Below are positions 26,856 through 35,442 of a stretch of DNA of 64,000 nucleotides, in pieces; position 1 is the stretch's first letter; each line of letters starts with the position of its first letter. A program made the translations under genes and the position numbers. The DNA is taken from the NCBI RefSeq assembly GCF_008729015.1, contig NZ_RKSM01000003.1, positions 124,001 to 188,000 on the forward strand. The letters run 5' to 3'. The stretch comes from Haloarcula sp. CBA1129. GTDB taxonomy: Archaea > Halobacteriota > Halobacteria > Halobacteriales > Haloarculaceae. Under the pieces are notes generated by a model. It ran no database searches. It worked only from the letters and a program-made list of their open reading frames with translations, and was not told the DNA's origin.

Positions 26856-27716
26856 ATGGCCCTCGGAACTCGCGCTGTCGCAGACAGTCAGGGTGTCAGG
26901 ACGCTGCTGACGAGCGCCCGGTTCGAACTGATGCCGTTCGAGAGCTTCGACGAGGAGATAACCCACCTCCCCGACAACGCCACTATCGCGATCACGACCT
27001 CGCCACAGCTCGGCATCGAGAAGACCGTCGAGAAGACGGAGGAAGCCGCGGAGATGGGGTACGATGTCGTGCCACACATCGCGGCTCGATATGTAGAGGA
27101 TAGAGAACAGCTCGAAGAGATCGCCGAGCGGCTGGCACAGGCAGGCATCACCGACATCTTCGTCCCGGGCGGTGACCGCGAGGAACCGGCCGGTGAGTAC
27201 GAGTCGGCGCTCGACCTGCTCGAAGCGCTCGCAGAGACCGAGTACGCCTTCGAGGAAGTCGGCATCACGGGCTACCCCGAAGGCCACGACTTCATCGACG
27301 ACGAGACGCTGGCGGAGTCGATGGCACAGAAAGCGCCACATGCGACGTACATCGTCACCCAGCTCTGTTACGACCCGGATACGGTGCTGGAGTGGGTCGG
27401 AGACATCCGTGCTCGCGGTGTCGACCTCCCAGTCGAGGTGGGAATCCCGGGTGTGATGAACTACCAGCGGTTAATGCAGATTTCCCAGAAAGTCGGCGTC
27501 GGTGACTCGATAAAGTTCCTCAGGAAAACGACGGGCATTCTCGGATTCGTCAAGCAACTCGTTGGCTCCCGGGGGACCTACGAACCCGATGAACTCATCG
27601 ACGGCCTCGCGCCATACGTCGGAGACGACGAGTACAACATCCGCGGCATCCACATCTACACCTTCAATCAGACGCCCGATACGGAGCAATGGCGGCGCAA
27701 CCGTCTCGATACCTGA
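26856..27716 (+). CDS. metF: Methylenetetrahydrofolate reductase-family protein
   Basis: A 286-residue TIM-barrel protein resembling MTHFR: VVPHIAAR near residue 70, the FVPGGD motif, the ITGYPEGH block, VTQLCYD, and the VEVGIPGVMNYQRL block. The enzyme interconverts 5,10-methylene-THF and 5-methyl-THF. Downstream, on the opposite strand, is the DmdA-like demethylase, whose product would be 5-methyl-THF; thus oxidation of methyl-THF is the attractive direction. The start at 26856 follows the TATA element at 26791. It lacks the C-terminal regulatory domain of eukaryotic MTHFR. FAD and NAD(P)H use are family knowledge. Confidence 0.82.
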   Translation: MALGTRAVADSQGVRTLLTSARFELMPFESFDEEITHLPDNATIAITTSPQLGIEKTVEKTEEAAEMGYDVVPHIAARYVEDREQLEEIAERLAQAGITDIFVPGGDREEPAGEYESALDLLEALAETEYAFEEVGITGYPEGHDFIDDETLAESMAQKAPHATYIVTQLCYDPDTVLEWVGDIRARGVDLPVEVGIPGVMNYQRLMQISQKVGVGDSIKFLRKTTGILGFVKQLVGSRGTYEPDELIDGLAPYVGDDEYNIRGIHIYTFNQTPDTEQWRRNRLDT

Positions 27717-27845
27717 GCCCACTCGTACTGCAGAGACTCAGACTCCGGCTACAAGTAGCCTATTCGTGACCGTCACAATCTGGCCCGAAAAGCGTGTCAG
27801 GCAACAGATGGGTAAGTAGGGTTGCCGGGACAGGCGGAGTAGGGA

Positions 27846-29222
27846 TTAGTCGTCGCTTTCAGCCTCTTTCCGGGCGTTGAGCTTCGCCTGCTCTCGGGCG
27901 CTCGGGTTGACGGACTCCTTGAACGGCACCTTCGCGGCGGTCGCGAACACCGGTTCGCCGGGTTCTTCAGCGTACTCCTCGGGGAGGTGTACTTCGAACT
28001 CCAGATCCAGCTCCTCGTCGTAGATGTCGTCGTTGAGCGGCGTGTCGGTGACTTCCTGAATCTTTTCGGCCGGGACGAAGCCCATCCCGATGTTCGTCTC
28101 GAGGTCCGGGTTCCACCACGGGGAGGTGAGGTAGCCGCATTCCTCGCCCGTGTCCGGGTCGGAGATGAGCCAGAAGTCGGGAGCGTAGTCACGGATCGGC
28201 TCGCCGGCGATCTTCAGGCCGATGAGCTTGTGTTCGAACGGGTAGTTGCCGTTCTCGATCTGTTCTTTCTGCTCTTCGAGCGTCTCCTTCCCGATGTAGT
28301 CGGCGTCCTTGTCGTCAGGAACCTGATATCCGAGGTTGACCTGGAACGGGGAGGTCTCGTGGTCGAGGTCCTGTCCCCAAGACATGATGCCGGCGGCAAT
28401 CCGGCGGTGGTGGCCGGGTGCGATCTGGCGGCCGTCGTGGTCCTTGACCGACGCCATGACAGGGTCCCAGACCCGTTCGGCGTTTTCCATCGCGGCCTTG
28501 ACGTAAATCTCGAAGCCTTCCTCACCGGAGAAGCCTGTCTGACTGATGAGCACGTCGGAACCGTTGATTTCGGCGTCCATCAAGCCGTAGTACGGGACAT
28601 CTTTGACCTTGTCGCCGACGACGTCGATCATTACGTCGAGCGCTCTCGGGCCCTGAATCTGCATCGGTGCAACGTCGATTTCGTCGATCTCGACGTCAAA
28701 GTCGTTGTCGACGTTGACGCCCTGTAGCCACTGCATCAGCGTCGAGTCCGAGATGGAGAACCAAAACTCGTCTTCCTCCGGGCGCAGGAGGACGGGATCG
28801 TTGAGGACGCCGCCGTCCTCGTTACAGAGGACGACGTACTTCCCGTCCATGGCGTCCATGCTCGTCACGTCACGGGTGACGACGTAGTTAGTCAGCGCCT
28901 CGGCGTCTGGGCCCTTGACACGGATCTGGCGCTCGACGGCGACATCCCAGAGGGTGACGGTGTTTGTCAGTGCATCATACTCTTTCATCACGCCACCGTC
29001 CTCTGGTTCGATGAGGCCACGCGGGTGATAGAGTCGGTTGTAGACCGTCGCCCGCCACGCACCCTCCTCGTTGAAGGACTTGTGGAAGAACGGGGATTTT
29101 CGAACGCGCGTCGACACCAACATCTCGATGTTGGGGTCACCAGTCTGGCGGAGATTACGGGGGACGGTCCGGTCTGACTGGTCGACACTGGGATGGTTAG
29201 GATGTTCCTCGGAACCGGTCAT
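27846..29222 (-). CDS. DmdA-like, GcvT-family THF-dependent demethylase
   Basis: A 458-residue GcvT-fold protein. Blocks such as TVYNRLYHPRGL, LWDVAVERQIRVKGPDA, GGVLNDPVLL, IQGPRALDVM and TGFSGEEGFEIYV match those of DmdA, which transfers a methyl group from dimethylsulfoniopropionate to THF. Related GcvT proteins act on glycine betaine or other methyl donors, so the donor here is open. It is longer than typical DmdA, with an extended acidic C-terminus containing EEYAEEPGEP. It faces the metF-like gene across a 129-bp gap, a pairing that fits oxidation of the 5-methyl-THF product. The start is ATG 29222. Confidence 0.75.
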   Translation of the reverse strand: MTGSEEHPNHPSVDQSDRTVPRNLRQTGDPNIEMLVSTRVRKSPFFHKSFNEEGAWRATVYNRLYHPRGLIEPEDGGVMKEYDALTNTVTLWDVAVERQIRVKGPDAEALTNYVVTRDVTSMDAMDGKYVVLCNEDGGVLNDPVLLRPEEDEFWFSISDSTLMQWLQGVNVDNDFDVEIDEIDVAPMQIQGPRALDVMIDVVGDKVKDVPYYGLMDAEINGSDVLISQTGFSGEEGFEIYVKAAMENAERVWDPVMASVKDHDGRQIAPGHHRRIAAGIMSWGQDLDHETSPFQVNLGYQVPDDKDADYIGKETLEEQKEQIENGNYPFEHKLIGLKIAGEPIRDYAPDFWLISDPDTGEECGYLTSPWWNPDLETNIGMGFVPAEKIQEVTDTPLNDDIYDEELDLEFEVHLPEEYAEEPGEPVFATAAKVPFKESVNPSAREQAKLNARKEAESDD

Positions 29223-29459
29223 GCCTGTGAAAGGAGATGTGAAATGCTAATAAAAGATATTGTTACTTACTTCTGGGGTTTATGTACGGGGGAGATTTTG
29301 CGGGCAGTGACTACACTTGGGACCGCTGTGTAACAGCCCGTAAGCATGAATATTCCACAGAATCCGGTGTCGTGTTACGTGGCTGAGACTGGCTGCTGTA
29401 GTACGACACGACCGGCACGGAACACGACCGAGCAACCGCCCAGACTGCTCGGGAATCCG

Positions 29460-29957
29460 TCATGCCGAGTCGCTGCCGGTTCGAGTGTATCTCACAATCG
29501 CAAACTCGGGGTGTGTCGTCCGATCCGTCTCAGTCCAGTCCGACCACTCGACTGTCGGGAAGACGGTATCGCCGTCGAAAGCTGCTGTTAGTTCGGTCAG
29601 AATTAGTTCGTCGGCCGCTGGGAGAAACTGCTCGTACACGGTAGCGCCGCCAACGACGTACGTCGTCGATGCACCACTGTCGGCCGCTTCAGCTAATGCC
29701 GCCGTGGTCGACGTAACGGCCGTGACAGAGTCAGGAAGCCGTTGCGGCGTCGAGGTTAGAACAATGTTCAGCCGCTCCGGAAGCGGACCGCCGAGGTCAC
29801 ACCGAATACTTTCGAAGGTCCGCCGCCCCATAATCACCGGATGGTTGACAGTCGTCTGTTTAAAATGTGTTAGGTCTTCGGGATACTGCCACGGTATGTC
29901 GCCGCCAGCACCGATTACGCCGTTTGCCGCGACGGCGGCGATCAGTGAGAGTTTCAT
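29460..29957 (-). CDS. folA: Dihydrofolate reductase
   Basis: A 165-residue DHFR, reducing dihydrofolate to tetrahydrofolate with NADPH. Family positions visible are [13 protein letters not shown] near residue 11, [13 protein letters not shown] near residue 40 and [12 protein letters not shown] near residue 97. Numerous acidic residues fit the well studied halophilic DHFRs. It lies in the methyl-THF block and completes tetrahydrofolate production along with folC-folP. No operon partner is close. Confidence 0.93.
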   Translation of the reverse strand: MKLSLIAAVAANGVIGAGGDIPWQYPEDLTHFKQTTVNHPVIMGRRTFESIRCDLGGPLPERLNIVLTSTPQRLPDSVTAVTSTTAALAEAADSGASTTYVVGGATVYEQFLPAADELILTELTAAFDGDTVFPTVEWSDWTETDRTTHPEFAIVRYTRTGSDSA

Positions 29958-30212
29958 ACATTTCCTTTGTCGGGTTAGTGGTAATAAATTCGTCCCAACC
30001 GATGTGTGGGCCTCCGCTCAAAACCTACGTATCCATCCTCTCTCTGCCTGAGTTGTGGAGTGATGTTCTCGGGGGAACAGGTGGCACTTCCGACAGCGGA
30101 ACTCCCAAGAGTTGAGACCGAACCAGTGCGACATTGCAACACCAGTGCTAGCCCGGACCTTGATAGCGTATCTCGCGCGCGACTTATGTGGGTCAGCCAT
30201 ATAAAATCCCGT

Positions 30213-30488
30213 ATGGATACGATTCACCTGTCGCCCGGTCCCGTCGCTGCGCAGGCGTTTCGACTGGGGATCATCGCGAGTGCTGTCGGTGGGCTCGCTG
30301 GAATCGCGACATTGTACTGGCTAGATGTCCTGACACTGGTGTTTGCTGGATATACACTCATTCTGCTGTTTCCCGTGTATCTGGTCTTCGCCGCGACAGC
30401 GTTGAGCGTGTGGTTGGGATACAACAAAGACGTGACGGCGCTACGGCCGGTCTACCGTCAGAAGGACTCAGACGGGCGATCAGAGTAG
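30213..30488 (+). CDS. Small membrane protein
   Basis: A 91-residue protein with two membrane segments (about residues 15-35 and 40-68) and a short basic-acidic tail RQKDSDGRSE. ATG 30213 is used because the longer frame upstream has poor composition. No family is recognised. Confidence 0.5.
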   Translation: MDTIHLSPGPVAAQAFRLGIIASAVGGLAGIATLYWLDVLTLVFAGYTLILLFPVYLVFAATALSVWLGYNKDVTALRPVYRQKDSDGRSE

Positions 30489-30654
30489 TTTATCTCGGCT
30501 GGATGGGTCTCATCGCGGCCACTGTCTCGTTTTCTCTGGACTTGTACCTACAGAGCATGAATTCAGACGTGGTTCGACGACATAGAACTGAGTTTGAAGC
30601 GGAGACAGTGACGATGAACGCTATCCGAGCGCTCTCGAGTCTATATCTGGGAAC

Positions 30655-31308
30655 TCATTCCTCCCTGTCAATTATCGTTGCTGCAATGAGGTTCCGCATT
30701 CCTCGCCGGAGTCGGCCGCTCATTGCTGTCGAGGACAGTCCGATTTCGTCAGCGACTTCGTTCAACGAGATATCTCTGGGCTCCCCGAAATAGCCGTTTT
30801 CGTATGCGGTAATCAGCGCAGTTCGCTGTTCGTCGGTTAACCCGTATGACGACTCGCCGCCGGTGTCCGTGTTTCCGTATATTTCGATGATATCGAGGGA
30901 AATGTCGTTCTCGTTGGCAAACTCCCAGATCGTGTTGAGTGCCTCGCGGTCTGGGAGCAAAAGCCGGACGAGCCACCCGTTACCCTTCGTCTCTGTATGG
31001 ACGAGAAATCCGTTGACATCAGTAACGACAGAGCTGATGAGTTTCGTTGCGGTGGTATGTTCGATGTAGTAGATCCCGGTCTGATCGGTCCAGTCGACGA
31101 GTTCGTAGCTCTGAACTGTCGGGTCGGTATCGAGTGCCTCTTCGAGTCGTGCCCTGTCACGATATTCGATGAGGAACGGAAACACAGTGGACCCCGGATC
31201 AGTATTTCCCTGCGTGATGACACGGATCGCGATGTCTTCGAGGTTCTGTAACGTTGGAACCAGAGCTAGGCGTTCGTGTTCGATGTGTATCTTCGTCGTT
31301 ATTGACAT
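30655..31308 (-). CDS. Bat-type HTH_10 transcriptional regulator
   Basis: A 217-residue regulator of the bacterio-opsin-activator family, known only from haloarchaea and relatives. The N-terminal half is a GAF/HTH-associated ligand domain, and the C-terminus is the HTH_10 DNA-binding domain, recognisable from LTDEQRTALITAYENGY and IGLSSTAMSGRLRR. The start at 31308 gives MSITTKIHIEHERLAL, the family beginning. An inverted repeat TGTGTAC-N8-GTACACA at 31414-31435 lies upstream. The target genes are unknown; it stands next to an AT-rich gap. Confidence 0.85.
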   Translation of the reverse strand: MSITTKIHIEHERLALVPTLQNLEDIAIRVITQGNTDPGSTVFPFLIEYRDRARLEEALDTDPTVQSYELVDWTDQTGIYYIEHTTATKLISSVVTDVNGFLVHTETKGNGWLVRLLLPDREALNTIWEFANENDISLDIIEIYGNTDTGGESSYGLTDEQRTALITAYENGYFGEPRDISLNEVADEIGLSSTAMSGRLRRGMRNLIAATIIDREE

Positions 31309-31413
31309 TGTGTGGGAAGGGGACGCTATCGAGGCATCACAGATCAAGACTAGCCAGACATCTGAGTACCATCATCGGTGAGTTGCTGTGTATCTGTCGA
31401 GTCGCCACGTCAA

Positions 31414-31435
31414 TGTGTACATGCACAGGTACACA
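31414..31435. promoter_or_regulatory. Palindrome upstream of the Bat-type regulator
   Basis: TGTGTAC, an 8-nt spacer, then GTACACA, about 105 bp upstream of the regulator's ATG. A candidate operator, possibly for its own regulator. Confidence 0.35.
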
Positions 31436-31705
31436 CACGAGGGCAAAAATATAAAGCTGTCTGTAATCTGAAGGGCTCTAAGGAGCGCACATTTTCACTG
31501 ATAAAAACAGAGCCATGAGTGTATTTCAGGGACAAAATAGCGGATAACAGTACAAAAGCCGAATGTCAATAGCTCACTCAATTCGGCCAAAAGGACACGT
31601 TCTAATGGTTATCTGTGTTAACAATCATTGAAAATTAGCTGTAATAAATACCTGTAATTATCCACCGATAAGATTAGGCTGCTATAGCCAGTATATGATA
31701 TTGAA

Positions 31706-31873
31706 ATGAGTAACCCACAGAACAAGACCGTAGAGAACAGCAAGTTCTCGAACGACGATTTTTATCTGCCGGCAGTCGCGCTCCCACCGAATTTCGGTCG
31801 TATTGAATCGGTCGTTTCCGACCTCCTTGATCTCCACGGTGTCGTGTTGATTCCGGACAGTTACAACAAGTAA
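31706..31873 (+). CDS. Possible small protein in AT-rich gap
   Basis: A 55-residue open frame starting ATG and ending TAA, encoding an N-terminal polar stretch then FYLPAVALPPNFGRIESVV. Its lower-GC context suggests acquired DNA or a fragment of a lost gene. I recognise no family, and expression is uncertain. Confidence 0.3.
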   Translation: MSNPQNKTVENSKFSNDDFYLPAVALPPNFGRIESVVSDLLDLHGVVLIPDSYNK

Positions 31874-32178
31874 CGCTGCAGAGATGGATTTGCAGTCCTG
31901 TTAGGAATAGACTAACCACGACTGATTAGTCAGTCAGAGCGTCTGTAACCGTTTCAACACCCTCGGCAGGAACGTCGTGTTCGTTGGAGTCGTCACCGCC
32001 ACCCGACGTTTACTAGTTCGAGGAGATGAATCTGCCAACTAGACAAGGAAATTGGATGCAGGACCGACAGAGGGCCAGTAACCACATAGCAAGGGTTATG
32101 CATGCAAGCAATTCTAGACTGCCCCTTATTCTCGAATTTTAATTGTAATATTTAGCGATTCAGTGATATATAGGCCAC

Positions 32179-32961
32179 TTATCCGTCTATAGTACTGTAT
32201 TCGTAGTACTGACTTCGAACTTCGATTTCGTTTTTCGTATATCGGAGTATTTCTAATAGGTTTGCCATATATCTGGAGGTGAATCTATCTCTGGGTCCAG
32301 TAATACCGAGAGACACCATGACTTCCTGTTCGTCGTTGAATATCGGAACAGCGACACCTCGAACACCCCTGAGATGCTCCTCATCGTCTATCGCATAGCC
32401 CTGCTCGCGGATTCGCTCAAGCGCCGCTGCAAGATCAGAGCGGGATGACAACGTGTTATCAGTCCCTTTTGGAAGCCCGTGATCGGCAACGATTTGGTTT
32501 CGTTTCTCAACAGGAAGATGCGCCAGAATAACTTTACCCAGCGACGTCCAGTGCATCTCCGTGTGATTCCCGATAGGAATTTCGTCGCCCGCGGCTTTCC
32601 CGCCGGAACTTCTGTAGAGGATGACCCGCTGACCGTTCTCCTCGATGCCGGCACCAGCAATCTCACCGGTTTCTCTGCTGAGTTCTTCAACTTTATTGCG
32701 CAGTAGTCGGCCGATGTCTAGCCGCTGCCGAACACTGCCACCGAGCTCCAGAAACCGGAAAGAGCGACGATACTGCCCGGATTCCTTGACAACGTAGTCC
32801 CGCTGGACTAATGTGTTGAGATGAATGAAGACAGTGCTTGTAGGGATATCTAGATGAGACGCGAGATCGGAGAGACCGACCGGTTCTAGTTTTCCGAGCG
32901 CGGCGAGAATATCCAGTGTTGTCTCAACCGCACTGATTGTTTTTTTGTTCTGCGGAGGCAT
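32179..32961 (-). CDS. IclR-family transcriptional regulator
   Basis: A 260-residue regulator. The N-terminal winged HTH (about residues 8-70) contains SDLASHLDIPTSTVFIHLN, and the C-terminal effector domain (about 80-250) carries AGIEENGQRVILYRS and the conserved GYAIDDEEHLRGVRGVAVP. IclR proteins bind small acids or sugar intermediates and usually control adjacent catabolic operons. This one is divergent from the ABC importer cluster, and two palindromes lie between them (33012-33032 and 33226-33244). Start 32961 is chosen over 33099 because the extension lacks halophile composition. Confidence 0.9.
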   Translation of the reverse strand: MPPQNKKTISAVETTLDILAALGKLEPVGLSDLASHLDIPTSTVFIHLNTLVQRDYVVKESGQYRRSFRFLELGGSVRQRLDIGRLLRNKVEELSRETGEIAGAGIEENGQRVILYRSSGGKAAGDEIPIGNHTEMHWTSLGKVILAHLPVEKRNQIVADHGLPKGTDNTLSSRSDLAAALERIREQGYAIDDEEHLRGVRGVAVPIFNDEQEVMVSLGITGPRDRFTSRYMANLLEILRYTKNEIEVRSQYYEYSTIDG

Positions 32962-33011
32962 AGATGGGCTTTTTCTTGCAGAGTGAAATAGATTCCGCCG
33001 AGAGACAAAAT

Positions 33012-33032
33012 GTTTCCAACCATAGTGGAAAC
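33012..33032. promoter_or_regulatory. Candidate IclR operator 1
   Basis: Perfect palindrome GTTTCCA-N7-TGGAAAC, about 50 bp upstream of the iclR start. A likely autoregulatory site. Confidence 0.5.
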
Positions 33033-33225
33033 TGACGCTACCTCCTAAGACTGTCCTGCATAACAAGAGTACATGTGTTATTTCGCGGGCCGTTCCCACT
33101 CACGAAGAGTGGCAACATACCACATGAACATACGGGACGCAATATTCTATCCCTAATTCAGCAGTTACAGCCACTCTGGCATCGTTTTGTGACATTCGTA
33201 TATTCTGCACGGGCCCAACAAGTGG

Positions 33226-33244
33226 CTTTCAATCTCATTGAAAG
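33226..33244. promoter_or_regulatory. Candidate IclR operator 2
   Basis: Perfect palindrome CTTTCAAT-CTC-ATTGAAAG (8-bp arms) between iclR and the importer operon. Its half-sites resemble operator 1 (TTTC-A/GAAA), so the same regulator could bind both. Confidence 0.5.
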
Positions 33245-33490
33245 TAACTGAGAACGCTCTGATTCCATTTTTTTGCGAAGTAATAGGTCCCTGCTCCGTA
33301 TTCTGTATCACAGTATGATGTCGTACTTGGGGGTGTGATATTTTGATCCCGGTACAGAACCGCCGGCTACGCAGTCATTCCGAACGTTGCTCCGCATGCG
33401 CTCCGCGGATTTTGACGTGATTGGTTTGCCTGACCGTGCCAGTACTACGAACATTTATTACTGATGATTGCGATGCTTCTTCTACTCGGT

Positions 33491-34588
33491 ATGAGCGAAG
33501 TTACACTATCAAACGTCAGCAAGGTATACGACGACGACGTCCTTGCGGTCGAGGACCTTTCTCTGGCCGTCGAAGACGGGGAGTTTGTCGTCGTTGTCGG
33601 TCCGTCCGGCTGTGGCAAGTCGACCACACTGCGGATGATTGCCGGGCTCGAAACGGTTACCGACGGTGAGATTGCTATCGGCGGGGACGTAGTCAACGAC
33701 GTCCGACCACAGGACCGGAACATTGCGATGGTGTTCCAGTCTTACGCCCTGTACCCGCACATGACCGTGCGCGATAACATGTCCTTCGGGCTTCGGCTGT
33801 CGGGCGAGTACGATGACCAGATCGAGCAGCGCGTGACTGAGGCCGCCGAGTTGCTGGAGATTTCGGACCTCATGGACGACCTACCGAAACAGCTCTCGGG
33901 TGGTCAGCAACAGCGTGTTGCACTTGGTCGGGCGATTGTCCGCGACCCGGAAGTGTTTCTCATGGACGAACCGCTGTCGAATCTCGACGCCAAGCTTCGG
34001 ACCCAGATGCGCACGGAGATCCAGCGGATTCAAGAAGAATTAGACGTGACGACCATTTACGTAACGCACGACCAGACGGAAGCGATGACGATGGCGGACC
34101 GAATCGTAATTCTCAACCAAGGTGAACTTCAGCAGGTTGCACCACCGGAACACTGCTACGATACGCCCAACAACAAATTTGTCGCGGGGTTTATCGGGTC
34201 ACCATCGATGAACTTCTTCGAAGTGAGTGTGACAAATAAGGGCGGGCGCACGACGTTGCACTCAGCAGATATCGAGTTTACACTCGACGTCGACATTCCG
34301 GATGGGGAGTACACGCTGGGCGTCCGACCGGAGGATTTCGTCGCCGAAAGCGCCGGTGCGTACATCGAGACGGTTGTAGACGTCGTAGAGCCCATGGGGT
34401 CTGACAACTTCCTCTATCTAGAGGCTGCTGGCGGGTCGAAAGAGGTCGTCGCCCGGGTCGACAGCGAATACCGCCCCGAGCGAGGCGACGAAATCGCGCT
34501 AGGGTTTCATACGGAGGACATGCATCTGTTCGGTCCTGATGGCGAACGAGTGGAGCTGAACCAGCTACAGCGGACGGAATCAGCGTAA
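33491..34588 (+). CDS. ABC transporter ATP-binding subunit, sugar-type (UgpC/MalK family)
   Basis: A 365-residue importer ATPase. It has Walker A GPSGCGKST, signature LSGGQQQR and Walker B FLMDEPLSNLD, with a C-terminal TOBE domain (about 240-365). It supplies energy for the permeases at 36805 and 37740. The next gene (creatininase family) starts one base after its stop, and the TATA-like ATTTATTA at about 33451-33458 precedes the start. The ATPase comes first in the cluster, separate from its permeases. Confidence 0.92.
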   Translation: MSEVTLSNVSKVYDDDVLAVEDLSLAVEDGEFVVVVGPSGCGKSTTLRMIAGLETVTDGEIAIGGDVVNDVRPQDRNIAMVFQSYALYPHMTVRDNMSFGLRLSGEYDDQIEQRVTEAAELLEISDLMDDLPKQLSGGQQQRVALGRAIVRDPEVFLMDEPLSNLDAKLRTQMRTEIQRIQEELDVTTIYVTHDQTEAMTMADRIVILNQGELQQVAPPEHCYDTPNNKFVAGFIGSPSMNFFEVSVTNKGGRTTLHSADIEFTLDVDIPDGEYTLGVRPEDFVAESAGAYIETVVDVVEPMGSDNFLYLEAAGGSKEVVARVDSEYRPERGDEIALGFHTEDMHLFGPDGERVELNQLQRTESA

Positions 34589-34589
34589 C

Positions 34590-35390
34590 ATGTTGTACGA
34601 AACTATCGGCCAGAAAGAGAGCGAGTGGGCCGGGATGACTTCGGGTCAGATCCGAGACATCGGCGACGAGTCGGGCTCTGTCCTCGTTATTCCGGTTGGC
34701 AGCGTCGAGCAGCACGGTAACCACCTCCCGGTCGTCACCGACACACTCCTAGTCGAGGCGATGGTCGACACTGCTATCGAGCGGCTGGAGGACGTTCCTG
34801 TCGTCATGACACCGCCGGTCTGGAGCGGGTTCTCACCCCACCATCTGTCGTTCGGTGGGACCCTGTCACTCGAGTTCGCGCACTTGCGAGCAACACTTGA
34901 GGATATCGCACACGCCGGCATCCAGAACGGCTTCGATGCAGTGCTGTTCGTCAATGGTCACGGCGGGAACAGCGCGCTCATCGACGCCGTCGTGAGTACC
35001 GTTGGCGTCGACACTGAGGCGGAAGTACTCGGAACGACGTACTTCCGTCTGGCGTCGGATCAAATCGAGGAACTCCGAACGACCGATACAGGGGGAATGG
35101 CCCACGGCGGAGAGTTCGAGACATCCCTCATGCTTGCGCTCCGACCAGACCTCGTGGGTGACCCGGCGGTCCGCGACGGCGAACCAATGGACGAACACTA
35201 CAGATGGGGCGGGCAGGACTTGCTCGACGGGGGCAACGTCGCGGTCTATCGATCGTTCGACGAATATTCCTCGTCCGGTGCCATCGGTTCGCCAAAGCAG
35301 GCGACTGCGGAGACAGGCGAACGAATCCGATCGGTCATCGGCGACGAACTCGCGGCCCTCATGGTTGCGATTCACGAGACCAATGCCTGA
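34590..35390 (+). CDS. Creatininase-family amidohydrolase
   Basis: A 266-residue metal-dependent amidohydrolase. The family opening IPVGSVEQHGNHLPV and the FVNGHGGN loop bear metal ligands, and GGMAHGGEFETS matches the later ligand block. The family includes creatinine amidohydrolase, the ArfB deformylase of archaeal riboflavin/F420 synthesis and mycofactocin-type enzymes, so the substrate is open. It is inside the ABC importer operon, making cleavage of a cyclic or formylated imported compound a reasonable idea. Confidence 0.85.
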   Translation: MLYETIGQKESEWAGMTSGQIRDIGDESGSVLVIPVGSVEQHGNHLPVVTDTLLVEAMVDTAIERLEDVPVVMTPPVWSGFSPHHLSFGGTLSLEFAHLRATLEDIAHAGIQNGFDAVLFVNGHGGNSALIDAVVSTVGVDTEAEVLGTTYFRLASDQIEELRTTDTGGMAHGGEFETSLMLALRPDLVGDPAVRDGEPMDEHYRWGGQDLLDGGNVAVYRSFDEYSSSGAIGSPKQATAETGERIRSVIGDELAALMVAIHETNA

Positions 35391-35442
35391 CCAATGAGCC
35401 ACGCAACACAAAGAACTATGTACATGGAAATAGGTGACATTA

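Larger units (their letters stand above)
31309..32178. other. AT-rich intergenic region with one small ORF
   Basis: An 870-bp stretch clearly lower in GC than its flanks, especially 31440-31700 and 32000-32180. It contains the palindrome at 31414-31435 and one candidate ORF (31706-31873). Otherwise I see no gene. Such composition can mark acquired DNA. Confidence 0.5.

Noticed and set aside
30188-30793. Plus-strand frame crossing the small membrane protein gene
   Set aside because: Overlaps better supported genes and reads as a basic, Arg-rich protein unlike its neighbours.
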